A stretch of 64,000 nucleotides of DNA from the NCBI RefSeq assembly GCF_965229915.1, contig NZ_CBDDJZ010000001.1:1488001-1552000 (forward strand), written 5' to 3'. The notes under the pieces are model-generated. The model was given only the letters and a program-made list of their open reading frames with translations. It had not been told where the DNA came from and ran no database searches. A program made the position numbers and the translations under genes. Positions 33,816-42,589 of this stretch are shown piece by piece. The first letter of the stretch is position 1. Every line of letters begins with the position of its first letter. This DNA is from Marinoscillum sp965229915 (lineage in GTDB: Bacteria; Bacteroidota; Bacteroidia; Cytophagales; Cyclobacteriaceae).

Positions 33816-35477
33816 TCAAATGCTTGTTTCGGGAATTAATAGCGAAAAGGTGGTACCCGATTTAGTCCCACTTGAGGCTGTCAAAGACCAACCTTCTTGC
33901 TGAGCCACTTCAAAGCACATTTGCAATCCCAACCCCGTACCACTCTCTCCGTCAGTGCCTATCTCAGACTCCACAGCACTGCCTTCCTGTATTCTTTGCA
34001 GCAGTTGCTCGTCAATGCCACACCCTTTGTCTGTCACTCGGATCTCCAGGCCCTCTTGAATGGACTCCACCTCTATTTTCACATCTGATTTGATCTCACT
34101 GAACTTAAACGCATTGACAATGAGATTTCTAACGATCAGCTCCAGATGTCCCTTATCTGCGGTTACATCACACTCAGTACCTGAATCAAACAACACCTGC
34201 AGTTGCTTGCGTGATGAATGATCCTTGTATAGATGAAGGATGTTCTGAATCAGTGGCACCAGACTAACCTCCTCCGGCTCGCTCTTCCATCCATGAAACT
34301 GGGTCTTACCCCACCTTAACAAGTTCTCCATCATATGGCTGAGCACAAGTAAATGTCCTTTGGCTCGTTTTAGAAAAGACCGAATATCCCCCTCATCGAT
34401 GGATTGCTCATGTTCACTCAGATGCAGCGTACTCTTCAGTAGATTAATCGGACTAATAATATCGTGTGCCAGCACTGAGAATAGTTTGTCCTTGGCTTTG
34501 TTGAGCTCTTTGAGCTGATGCTCGGCTTTTTTTAACTGAGTGATGTCCGTTACAAACACAGTAATGAATTGCACATTCCCCTTATCATCAAATACTGGAA
34601 AGTATTTGCCATATGAATGACTATAGAGGTTTGTTTTTTCTGGTAATTCCTGGTAAAAGTCCAAATACTCTCCCCCCAGGCAGCGATCAATCAATGGTTC
34701 ATGAAACTGCGCCATCTCAGGACTTAAGATCTCAGCGTAGTGTTTCCCTACAAAACCCTGCTTACTCAAACCAAAAGCGTCCTCATACTTTTTGTTTACC
34801 GTAACGTAGCAACCTCGCGCGTCCAGCATTGCTAGAAACAAAGGCGTGTTGTCTATTAGTGAGGAAAGTATTAACCGAGAGCGCTCCAGCTCTTCATTGA
34901 GTCTATTAGCTTTATTTGCCGCTCTGCTTAGCTCTTCTTTGAAGATCTGCGAGAAGTAAAAGACAGCAATTAGCGCTACCGAGTAGTTGATCAATGAAAA
35001 AATAAAGTTATCGGTAGAGAGTCCACCAAGAAGGTAAACACCCTTCAGGTACTCGATCTGGAATAAACACAATGAAGTGAAGAGGTAAAGACTGACCTTC
35101 GTCCGACCGTCAAAAACAATGATAATAAAAGAAGAAACGGCAAATATGATAATCTCCGTATTGACCTGACGTCCATTGAGGACATTGAAAATCGATATAC
35201 CTGTTACACTTATCGTAAGGCCTATGACAAATAGTACCCTGGCAATCCACTGACGATTCCTGTAATTGAGAATATACACAGGAATGAAAATCAATAGAAT
35301 GCAAAGAAGATTACTCAACGATTGTACCCAAAGACCAGACGAAACATTAATAACTGCCAACACTACTGACAATCCAATAGTGAGTAGGTTGATCTTATTT
35401 ACCACTCTGGTTAGTCTCGCTTCTCCTTTGGGTGCATCATTGGTTCCCAGGTTGATGATTTGGTTGATGGCACCCAT
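33816..35477 (-). CDS. Membrane PAS sensor histidine kinase
   Basis: This 553-residue protein has about six membrane helices in the first 185 residues and a short coiled coil. One PAS domain (about 205-320) is followed by HisKA with His338 in SVLAHDIISP and HATPase_c with NLIVNAFKF, DKGCGIDEQLL and GESGTGLGLQMCFEV. The N-terminal block is a membrane-embedded sensor of unassigned type. There is no adjacent response regulator. A perfect palindrome TCACATT-T-AATGTGA lies 5 nt before the start codon. Confidence 0.92.
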   Translation of the reverse strand: MGAINQIINLGTNDAPKGEARLTRVVNKINLLTIGLSVVLAVINVSSGLWVQSLSNLLCILLIFIPVYILNYRNRQWIARVLFVIGLTISVTGISIFNVLNGRQVNTEIIIFAVSSFIIIVFDGRTKVSLYLFTSLCLFQIEYLKGVYLLGGLSTDNFIFSLINYSVALIAVFYFSQIFKEELSRAANKANRLNEELERSRLILSSLIDNTPLFLAMLDARGCYVTVNKKYEDAFGLSKQGFVGKHYAEILSPEMAQFHEPLIDRCLGGEYLDFYQELPEKTNLYSHSYGKYFPVFDDKGNVQFITVFVTDITQLKKAEHQLKELNKAKDKLFSVLAHDIISPINLLKSTLHLSEHEQSIDEGDIRSFLKRAKGHLLVLSHMMENLLRWGKTQFHGWKSEPEEVSLVPLIQNILHLYKDHSSRKQLQVLFDSGTECDVTADKGHLELIVRNLIVNAFKFSEIKSDVKIEVESIQEGLEIRVTDKGCGIDEQLLQRIQEGSAVESEIGTDGESGTGLGLQMCFEVAQQEGWSLTASSGTKSGTTFSLLIPETSI

Positions 35478-35482
35478 TCAGA

Positions 35483-35497
35483 TCACATTTAATGTGA
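35483..35497. promoter_or_regulatory. Palindrome just upstream of PAS kinase start
   Basis: TCACATT T AATGTGA is a perfect 7-bp inverted repeat in the 5' untranslated region of the PAS kinase gene. It may be an operator or a translation-control hairpin. Confidence 0.35.
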
Positions 35498-35565
35498 GTA
35501 TGCTATTTCCCTAGCTATTCGTGATCTTACTGTAAACTAACAATTTTTATTAAAAAAAATGCTGC

Positions 35566-36996
35566 CTACCTAATACCAAATAGAGGCAACACCCAATACA
35601 AGTAACAGGTAATCACCAAAATAGAAATCAAGTTGAGAACGAAACCGGTGCGAATCATATCTCGCATGCTCAGGTATCCAGAGCCAAAGACCACCGCATT
35701 GGGTGGGGTAGCTACTGGCAGCATAAAAGCACAGCTAGCCGCCAGGGTAGCTCCTGTCATCAGCAGCAGTGGATTCACACCAATGGCCTCTGCCAGTGGA
35801 GCAATGACCGGCAATATCATGGATGTGGTAGCTACATTAGAAGTAATCTCCGTCATGAAATTGACACTGGTGACAATTCCGCCGAGAATAACGAAAGTGC
35901 TACTTCCTTCTAAAACAGCCAGCTGACTGCCCAGCCAGTCTGCAAGCCCTGAGGTTTTAAACCCCTCTGCTATGGCCAGTCCGCCTCCAAAGAGCAAAAC
36001 AATCCCCCAGGGTATCTTCACGGCCACATCCCAGGTCATCAGGTGCTTCTCTTTCTTACTTCGGACCAGAAACAAACTGATGGCTGCCAATATGGCTATG
36101 ACCGTGTCATCCAGACCTGGCAAGATGTCCGTGAAAAGCAATGACCTGAATATCCACAAAAACGCAGTAATACCGAAGATGATCAAAACTCTCTTTTCTT
36201 CTGAAGTGATCTCACCCAACTCCTTCAATTGACGATCGATCTCTTCCCTATTGGATTCCTTCAATGAGGAAATCTTGTAAGCAACATTGGTCAAATACAC
36301 CCAGGTGAGCAACAGCAATGTGAGCGATATTGGGAATACCAACACAAACCACTCAGAAAAGATCAACTCCTGACCAAAGTACTGCTCCACCACACCAGCC
36401 AGTACCAAATTGGGTGGTGTACCTATTAGTGTAGAAATGCCTCCAATCGAAGCTGAATACGCTACACCTAGCATGAGGGCCTTTCCAAAACTCTGTCCAA
36501 GATTGCTGAACGTTGATTTCAACTGAACCACTATGGCCATACCAATGGGCAACATCATCACGCTGGTGGCTGTATTGCTAATCCACATACTCAAAAAACC
36601 TGTAGCCAACATGAAACCCAACACAATACCACGCTGGCTCACTCCTACCCACTTAATCACATTAAGTGCTATACGCCGATGTAAGTCCCATTTTTCGATA
36701 GCTGTGGCTAGTATGAATCCACCTACATATAGAAAGACCATTTTGTGCCCATAGGCGGAAGTAGTCTGAGCAATAGACAGTGCTCCAGTGACTGGGAAAA
36801 GTACGATGGGCAATAACGAGGTGATGGGAATCGGAACTGCTTCGGTTACCCACCATACGGCCACCCAAACCGTACTGGCCAGAACCATAAATGCCTCATC
36901 TGATAGTGTCGGGAATGGCCGCCAGATCAAAAGCAATAGGAATGCAACTGGCCCCAGCCAGAGACTCAGAGCAGAAGTGCGATTTGATGAACTCAT
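35566..36996 (-). CDS. DASS/SLC13-type sodium:dicarboxylate or anion symporter
   Basis: This 476-residue protein has about 12 membrane segments. The two DASS sodium-binding SNT motifs appear as WISNTATSVMMLPIG (about 136-150) and, in the second half, the EITSNVATTSMILPV region (about 390). It opens with WVTEAVPIPITSLLPIVLFP, a family signature, and has AYSASIGGISTLIGTPPNLVLAG, including the TPPN loop. It imports di/tricarboxylates or sulfate with sodium. The substrate cannot be fixed from sequence. It is divergent from the sigma-54 regulator operon. Confidence 0.93.
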   Translation of the reverse strand: MSSSNRTSALSLWLGPVAFLLLLIWRPFPTLSDEAFMVLASTVWVAVWWVTEAVPIPITSLLPIVLFPVTGALSIAQTTSAYGHKMVFLYVGGFILATAIEKWDLHRRIALNVIKWVGVSQRGIVLGFMLATGFLSMWISNTATSVMMLPIGMAIVVQLKSTFSNLGQSFGKALMLGVAYSASIGGISTLIGTPPNLVLAGVVEQYFGQELIFSEWFVLVFPISLTLLLLTWVYLTNVAYKISSLKESNREEIDRQLKELGEITSEEKRVLIIFGITAFLWIFRSLLFTDILPGLDDTVIAILAAISLFLVRSKKEKHLMTWDVAVKIPWGIVLLFGGGLAIAEGFKTSGLADWLGSQLAVLEGSSTFVILGGIVTSVNFMTEITSNVATTSMILPVIAPLAEAIGVNPLLLMTGATLAASCAFMLPVATPPNAVVFGSGYLSMRDMIRTGFVLNLISILVITCYLYWVLPLFGIR

Positions 36997-37098
36997 GACC
37001 TTAAATCTAACAATTACGCATTATCAAAATGAGAACGGTAGTTTCAAAATGAATTGAATTTTACACCCAATAATCAAAAAAACAGCTTTCTGGGGGTT

Positions 37099-37114
37099 TG
37101 GAACGCTATTAGCA
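37099..37114 (+). promoter_or_regulatory. Sigma-54 (-24/-12) promoter of the kinase/activator operon
   Basis: TGGAACGCTATTAGCA matches TGGCACG-N4-TTGCW at 10 of 12 defined positions, with GG and GC exactly 10 nt apart. Transcription would start about 37125, 14 nt before the lipoprotein ATG. Confidence 0.65.
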
Positions 37115-37138
37115 TCTTCTGAGACAAATCCTAAAATC

Positions 37139-37663
37139 ATGAAAAAGCTATTACTACTTTTACTACCCATCTTGTTTACAGCTTGTCAATCCAAGAGCTA
37201 TTACAATGCCATGAACACGAACGAACAGCGTTTCGATGGATGGCAGGAAGAAAATGCAGTTTTCCTGGTTGAGACCAATGACAAAATCCAATTGTTAATT
37301 GATTTATCGGAGTTGGCGCAAAAAGATGCCACACTGAAATCCACCTTTCAGATCGCTGAGCAAATGGAAACGAGCATGGATGATCTGCAGACTTTCTATG
37401 GTATAGAAGCGACCATTCATCGTATAAAGCTCGCATCAGCACTGAGCGAGGAAAGCGACAAAATCTTGCAAAAACTCGAGAGCGTCTCTGACGATAATTT
37501 TGATGACGTGTACTTGCGCTACATCAACTCCGAGATAAAAGAACTGGATCTGCGGGTAAAAAAATATCAGGATGAAGGTCACAACGAGCGCATTCGAAAT
37601 CTAGCCGATCGAGTGAAAGAAGCTCTTGAAGACTTGAAAGAAAAGAATCAATCGATAAGCTAG
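37139..37663 (+). CDS. Helical lipoprotein, DUF4142-like
   Basis: This 174-residue protein has a signal peptide and lipobox FTAC (Cys16). The mature part is fully helical, and the segment FDDVYLRYINSEIKELDLRVKKYQDEGHNERIRNLADRVKEALEDL has the heptad and spacing of the second half of DUF4142, though without its usual His residues. It is first in the sigma-54-driven operon, 16 nt before the hybrid kinase, which points to a periplasmic accessory or sensor protein for that kinase. The family assignment is tentative. Confidence 0.7.
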   Translation: MKKLLLLLLPILFTACQSKSYYNAMNTNEQRFDGWQEENAVFLVETNDKIQLLIDLSELAQKDATLKSTFQIAEQMETSMDDLQTFYGIEATIHRIKLASALSEESDKILQKLESVSDDNFDDVYLRYINSEIKELDLRVKKYQDEGHNERIRNLADRVKEALEDLKEKNQSIS

Positions 37664-37679
37664 ACCGTTAAAACATCCT

Positions 37680-40178
37680 ATGAAGTTGATCGTTAACTTT
37701 GTGTCACAAATCAGAGCACACTTGAAACGTAGACACATTGCCAACTTCATTGGGTTTTTACTCATCCTGCTCACCCTGTCGGTGACAGGCATTGGATACA
37801 TCACTTACAAGAACCTCAATGAGATTGTTTCAGGCCTGGAGAATGATTCCAGTCCCAACGACAATCTCATTTTGTATAAAGAGGTGATGATTTCCATCAG
37901 TGCAATGGAAAATAAGGTAGAGTCTTACCAGCTTACTGGCAATTCATATTACCTCCAGGAATATGACCTGAGTGTAGAAAAAGTACGATCCACTCTTGAC
38001 TCACTCAATCGACGAAACCCCAAAGACCGGGAATTGATAGCACTAAACGATTCACTTGCCCGGTTAGTCAACAGAAAAACAGAGCTGCTCAACGACATAT
38101 TGCAACTATCTCAGAAGGATCAAGAACCCAACCTAAACCCTTTGGTAAGCCAGATAGATGAGATCGCAGCAATCAAGATTCCTGATAGTCTCAAAGACAA
38201 AAAGGACACCATCACCAAGACAGAAACGGCACCTGAAGAAAAAGGCTTTTTCAAAAAGCTATTCAAGAAAAAACCGATCACCGAGCAAACTACCATTATT
38301 ACAGACAAAGCGGTCAATACCGACAGCATCTACCTGGCTCAAACCGAGCAATATCAAAACCGACTCAAAGAAGCCCTATCGGAGATTCAGCAAACGAATG
38401 CCCAGCAATCTGCCGCCCGCAAAGCACAAGAACTCATCTTACAAAACGAGCACGATGATGTACAACAAACCATCATGGACCTGATAGGAAGGTTAGAGTC
38501 CAGAGAAACCATGAAGATGGAAATTAACTCGCTGGAGGCTAAAGAACTGGCCAGCCGTACCAATCAGCAAATAGTCATTTTTTCTTCTCTGACGTTTCTC
38601 TTGCTCTTGACGACCATTATCATCATTTTCAGTTACGTTCAGAAAAACAAAAAATACCAGCAACTACTCAAGCGGTCTAAAGACGCGGCAGAAACACTGG
38701 CAAAAGCCAAAGAGCGATTTTTTGCCAACATGAGTCATGAAATTCGCACACCAATGAATGCTATCTCGGGATTTAGCAAAGTGCTGATGAAGTCTGATCT
38801 CGACACCAACCAGCGCGAGCAAATGGAGATCATCAACAAATCATCCGACCATCTGCTTAAACTACTCAACGACATTCTAGACTTCTCAAAACTTCAGGCT
38901 CTCAAACTACAGCTGGAAAAGAAACCTTTTAATCTAAAGGAGCTGTTGGAGGACACCTGCAAATTGCTAAATGAGCCCGCTAAAGAGAAAGGACTGGAAT
39001 TGCGACAGACTTATTATCAGCTCCCAGAATATATAAATGGTGACCCCTATCGGCTCAAGCAAATCTTAATCAACCTGCTCAATAACAGCATCAAATACAC
39101 CGATACTGGCCATGTAGAGCTGAAAGTTGTCTGTAAAGCAAAAAAAGATAAAGCCCAGGTGACCATTCAAGTGATCGATACGGGAAAGGGTATCCCAAAA
39201 GACAACCAGCATCGTCTGTTTCAGGAGTTTGAACAATCAGACCAGAGCTCTTTCTCCAAAGGAACAGGTCTCGGACTAGCCATCACCAAGCGACTGGTAC
39301 AGCTACATCACGGCCGCATCAAACTGGAAAGTACAGAAGGTAAGGGGACTACTGTTACAGTCAATCTGCCCTACGAGATTTCCAACAATCCACCAATTGA
39401 GAAAAAGTCCTACGAATACACTGAAGACTTATCAGGGAAACACATTTTGATTGCTGATGACGAACCATTTAACGTCAAGCTGCTCACTACCCTGCTGGAC
39501 AAACACCGCGCCACATATGACACAGCCAGTGACGGAGCAGCAGCGATGAGTCTGCTACAGCAGAATCCCTACGACATCATCCTGATGGACCTGAAAATGC
39601 CAAAAATGTCTGGCTGGGAGGTAGTTAAAAGTGTGAGGGAATCTGACGGACCCAATAAAGAACAACCGTTCATTGCACTCACTGCCACCGTAGCACAAAT
39701 TGATAAAAAGAGAACCGAGCAAAGTGGATTCAACCATATCTTGAGAAAACCATTTGATGAAGGAGAGCTATTCACATTGATTTCCAAATCCACACCATCA
39801 GCCGCCACTGATACCTCGTCTACACAAGGCCCAACATCAGACATTAATCTCTCCTCTTTGGAGCGAATGGGTGATAGAAGCTTTGTCATAGACATGGTGC
39901 AAACATTCATAGACAGTGCAACCAAGGAGTGGTCCATCCTCGAGCAATCACTTGCAGCTAATGATCTGGCTACCGTGGCTAATAGCGCGCATAAAATAGT
40001 GGCTCCTGCTCGTCATTTGAAAGCTGAAGCCCTGGTCAAACTGCTGAAAGCAATGGAGAAGATGGCTGATGCAAACGTTGTCCCTGATCAGTCTATCATT
40101 ACCAATACTGAGAAAGAATTAGACAAAGTTATTACACAACTCACCTCCTACCTCGAAAATGAAGAGACTGTGAAGTAA
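37680..40178 (+). CDS. Hybrid histidine kinase with REC and HPt domains
   Basis: This 832-residue protein has a membrane helix near residues 20-42 and a helical CHASE3-like extracytoplasmic region, which includes an unusual insert KGFFKKLFKKKP near 180. A second helix lies at about 300-320. HisKA has His353 in FFANMSHEIRTPMN, and HATPase_c has GTGLGLAITKRLV. REC carries phospho-acceptor Asp637 in LMDLKMPKMSGW, and a C-terminal HPt has His771 in SAHKIVAPARHLKAE. All parts of a phosphorelay ending in the next gene, an NtrC-type activator, are present. The stimulus is unknown but the adjacent lipoprotein suggests an envelope signal. Confidence 0.95.
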   Translation: MKLIVNFVSQIRAHLKRRHIANFIGFLLILLTLSVTGIGYITYKNLNEIVSGLENDSSPNDNLILYKEVMISISAMENKVESYQLTGNSYYLQEYDLSVEKVRSTLDSLNRRNPKDRELIALNDSLARLVNRKTELLNDILQLSQKDQEPNLNPLVSQIDEIAAIKIPDSLKDKKDTITKTETAPEEKGFFKKLFKKKPITEQTTIITDKAVNTDSIYLAQTEQYQNRLKEALSEIQQTNAQQSAARKAQELILQNEHDDVQQTIMDLIGRLESRETMKMEINSLEAKELASRTNQQIVIFSSLTFLLLLTTIIIIFSYVQKNKKYQQLLKRSKDAAETLAKAKERFFANMSHEIRTPMNAISGFSKVLMKSDLDTNQREQMEIINKSSDHLLKLLNDILDFSKLQALKLQLEKKPFNLKELLEDTCKLLNEPAKEKGLELRQTYYQLPEYINGDPYRLKQILINLLNNSIKYTDTGHVELKVVCKAKKDKAQVTIQVIDTGKGIPKDNQHRLFQEFEQSDQSSFSKGTGLGLAITKRLVQLHHGRIKLESTEGKGTTVTVNLPYEISNNPPIEKKSYEYTEDLSGKHILIADDEPFNVKLLTTLLDKHRATYDTASDGAAAMSLLQQNPYDIILMDLKMPKMSGWEVVKSVRESDGPNKEQPFIALTATVAQIDKKRTEQSGFNHILRKPFDEGELFTLISKSTPSAATDTSSTQGPTSDINLSSLERMGDRSFVIDMVQTFIDSATKEWSILEQSLAANDLATVANSAHKIVAPARHLKAEALVKLLKAMEKMADANVVPDQSIITNTEKELDKVITQLTSYLENEETVK

Positions 40179-40240
40179 TTCGGAACAGAATGACGACTTT
40201 AGTGTTTATAACATAATATTTTTTTAAGCTAAGCTATTCT

Positions 40241-41599
40241 ATGAGTGACAATCCTTTCACTATCTACGTCGTAGAAGACGATGATTGGTACCGAAAACTA
40301 CTCCAGCACAACCTGACTCTAAATCCGGATTACCGTGTGGAAATATTTAATTCAGGTGAGAGTTTTCTCAAAGCATTAAAAAACAAGCCGGATGTGGTCA
40401 CGCTCGACTACAAACTACCAGACAAGAATGGAGAAGAGCTACTGAAGGAGATCAAATCCTATGACCCTGCTATCGAGGTGCTGATCATTTCAGAGCAAAA
40501 CGAAATAGAGACAGCTGTCAAGCTATTAAAGGCTGGTGCATATGACTATATCACCAAAACAGAAGACATCCGGGATCGGCTCCTCAATGTAGTGCAGCAC
40601 ATCCGAAAAAACAGATCGCTAAAAACGCAAATACAGAACCTGCAGTCTGAGGTAGAAAAAAAATATGACTTTCAGTCGTCCATCATTGGGCATAGTGCTC
40701 CTATGAAAAAGGTATTTCAAATGATGGAAAAAGCTACCAACAATAACATCTCAGTGATAGTAACTGGCGAAACGGGCACAGGTAAAGAAATGGTGGCCAA
40801 ATCCATTCATTACAACTCCAGCCGCTCCAAAAAACCATTCGTAGCGGTAAACATGAGCGCCATCCCGAAAGAGCTTGCCGAAAGCGAACTCTTTGGCCAT
40901 GAAAAAGGTGCATTTACTGGTGCTGCCAATAGACATGCGGGGAAATTTGAGCAGGCACATGGAGGCACGCTGTTTCTGGACGAGATAGGAGAGATGGCAC
41001 CTGAGCTCCAAGCCAAACTATTGAGAGCACTTCAAGAACGCGAGATTATCAGAGTGGGAGGTACTGAATCCGTAAAAGTAGACTGTCGCATCATTGCTGC
41101 TACCCACCGGAACCTACTGGATGAAATGAAAAACGGTAAGTTCCGGGAAGACCTCTATTATCGCTTGTTTGGATTGCCTATTGAGCTGCCTCCTCTTAGA
41201 GAACGAGACAAAGACATAGTGATCCTTGCCAAACACTTCGCAGAGAACTTCTGTGCGGACAATAATATGTCACCAAAGACATTCTCTAAGGAAGCACTGA
41301 AGAAACTCATGTCGTATCAGTTTCCAGGCAATATCCGCGAGTTAAAATCCATAGTAGAACTCGCCGCAGTGATGGCGGACAAGGAAGAGATAGCTGCCGA
41401 GGATGTTTCATTTACACAATCAGATCCGGTTACTGACTTGTTTGATGAGCAAATGACCATGAGAGACTATGAGCTGCGCATTGTGAAGACGTACCTAAAA
41501 AACCATGACGATGACATCAAGAAGGTAGCCCAATTGCTGGATATCGGGCAGTCCACGATTTATCGCATGCTCAAGCGCGAAGAAGAACAGGCTTCCTGA
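40241..41599 (+). CDS. Sigma-54-dependent response regulator (NtrC family)
   Basis: This 452-residue protein has REC (phospho-acceptor Asp56 in VVTLDYKLPD) and an AAA+ domain with Walker A GETGTGKE near residue 175. The sigma-54 contact loop GAFTGA is near 223, and Walker B is GGTLFLDEIGEM. A C-terminal Fis-type HTH ends VAQLLDIGQSTIYRMLKR. It activates RNA polymerase holding sigma-54. The hybrid kinase just upstream should phosphorylate it through its HPt domain. A -24/-12 promoter lies both ahead of this operon and directly after this gene, so it probably controls itself and the barrel/lipoprotein genes downstream. Confidence 0.96.
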   Translation: MSDNPFTIYVVEDDDWYRKLLQHNLTLNPDYRVEIFNSGESFLKALKNKPDVVTLDYKLPDKNGEELLKEIKSYDPAIEVLIISEQNEIETAVKLLKAGAYDYITKTEDIRDRLLNVVQHIRKNRSLKTQIQNLQSEVEKKYDFQSSIIGHSAPMKKVFQMMEKATNNNISVIVTGETGTGKEMVAKSIHYNSSRSKKPFVAVNMSAIPKELAESELFGHEKGAFTGAANRHAGKFEQAHGGTLFLDEIGEMAPELQAKLLRALQEREIIRVGGTESVKVDCRIIAATHRNLLDEMKNGKFREDLYYRLFGLPIELPPLRERDKDIVILAKHFAENFCADNNMSPKTFSKEALKKLMSYQFPGNIRELKSIVELAAVMADKEEIAAEDVSFTQSDPVTDLFDEQMTMRDYELRIVKTYLKNHDDDIKKVAQLLDIGQSTIYRMLKREEEQAS

Positions 41600-41620
41600 T
41601 ATCAAAAAAACCTCACTCGC

Positions 41621-41659
41621 TCCTCCTTTTTTGAGAATCACTTTCTCAAAATGGGAGGA
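41621..41659. repeat. Imperfect inverted repeat upstream of sigma-54 promoter
   Basis: TCCTCC + TTTTGAGAA pairs with TTCTCAAAA + GGAGGA around a 5-nt loop with one 2-nt mismatch. It is centred about 108 bp before the predicted start site, a usual place for an activator-binding enhancer. There is no T tail, so it is a poor terminator. Confidence 0.45.
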
Positions 41660-41721
41660 TCTTCAATAAATCCTCATTTCCTAATAACTGATTATCAGGT
41701 AGTTACATATTTTTATTGATC

Positions 41722-41737
41722 TGGTATGAGTTTGGCA
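41722..41737 (+). promoter_or_regulatory. Sigma-54 (-24/-12) promoter of the 41766 gene
   Basis: TGGTATGAGTTTGGCA matches TGGCACG-N4-TTGCW at 9-10 of 12 positions with the required 10-nt GG to GC spacing. Predicted start about 41748, 18 nt before the ATG. Confidence 0.65.
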
Positions 41738-41765
41738 ACATGTCTTAGCAAAAAGAAACTAAGTC

Positions 41766-42335
41766 ATGAATCATAAAACACTATTATCGCTTACAGCTGC
41801 CCTGATTATCAGTACGAGCAGTGTTTTGGCCTCAGGAAATGGGGATGAAAAAGATACCCAACATGGGAAACTTGCTCACAATCCATTCAACGGACTGTCA
41901 GTGAACTCATACAAATACAATACCGCAGTGGGTATTAGAGGTTTGGGTACCTCAGGACTTACCATCAAACATTTCACCCGTTCGGACAGAGCCATAGAAG
42001 GGATCATCGGATTGTATCCGGATGCACTGTCATTCACCCTTCTATTAGAAAACTACGTGAATGCTTTCGACCAGCCAGGTCTCAACTGGTACTATGGTTT
42101 CGGTGGTCACCTGGCTACTACCACTAACTGGGACTATGAAGAAAATTATCGCCCATACAATAGAACTGAAGGAGATTTTGGAATCGGGGTGGACGGTATC
42201 TTCGGAATTGAGTACAAAATTAACGAGGTGCCTATCGCGGTGAGTTTGGATGTAAAGCCATTTCTGGAAGTAACCACCAGAGGTGATGCCTATCTGGCTG
42301 TAGACCCTGGTCTGGGTGTAAAAGTGGCATTTTAA
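41766..42335 (+). CDS. Predicted outer-membrane barrel protein, sigma-54 target
   Basis: This 189-residue protein has a signal peptide cleaved after VLASG. Alternating aromatic strands such as INYYGFGGHLATTTNWDY-like, FGIGVDGIFGIEYKI, IAVSLDVKPFLEV and a C-terminal GLGVKVAF ending in Phe are typical of a small eight-strand outer-membrane barrel. I recognise no named family. A sigma-54 promoter and the activator gene immediately upstream mark it as the prime target of that regulator. The two genes that follow on the same strand may be in the same transcript. Confidence 0.75.
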   Translation: MNHKTLLSLTAALIISTSSVLASGNGDEKDTQHGKLAHNPFNGLSVNSYKYNTAVGIRGLGTSGLTIKHFTRSDRAIEGIIGLYPDALSFTLLLENYVNAFDQPGLNWYYGFGGHLATTTNWDYEENYRPYNRTEGDFGIGVDGIFGIEYKINEVPIAVSLDVKPFLEVTTRGDAYLAVDPGLGVKVAF

Positions 42336-42391
42336 ACGAGCCAATATCAACCAGCTTGAGCTAATCAAAACTTCACAAAAAAGAAAAACTC

Positions 42392-42577
42392 ATGGAAGCT
42401 CTAGCAATTAGTTACATCATCATAGGATTGGTTTTTATCCTGACTTTCTCACTTAAAAAATACCGAGCGAGTAGTCGCAAGAACCTACCAAAACGATTGA
42501 CATCAACATTTATCCCTCATGTGAAAATTCACAACATGGTGGATAGAAAGCAAATCAAACGAGTATTTGAACTATAA
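42392..42577 (+). CDS. Small membrane protein, 61 aa
   Basis: One N-terminal membrane helix (about 5-22) is followed by a strongly basic tail (KKYRASSRKNLPKR). There is no recognised family. It is 57 nt after the barrel gene and 12 nt before the coiled-coil lipoprotein gene, so it is likely co-transcribed and membrane-associated with a cytoplasmic basic tail. Small size keeps the confidence moderate. Confidence 0.55.
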   Translation: MEALAISYIIIGLVFILTFSLKKYRASSRKNLPKRLTSTFIPHVKIHNMVDRKQIKRVFEL

Positions 42578-42589
42578 ATCAGCACAGTT

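Noticed and set aside
41621..41659. Terminator of the activator gene
   Set aside because: The stem has no following T run; its distance to the sigma-54 promoter fits an enhancer better.
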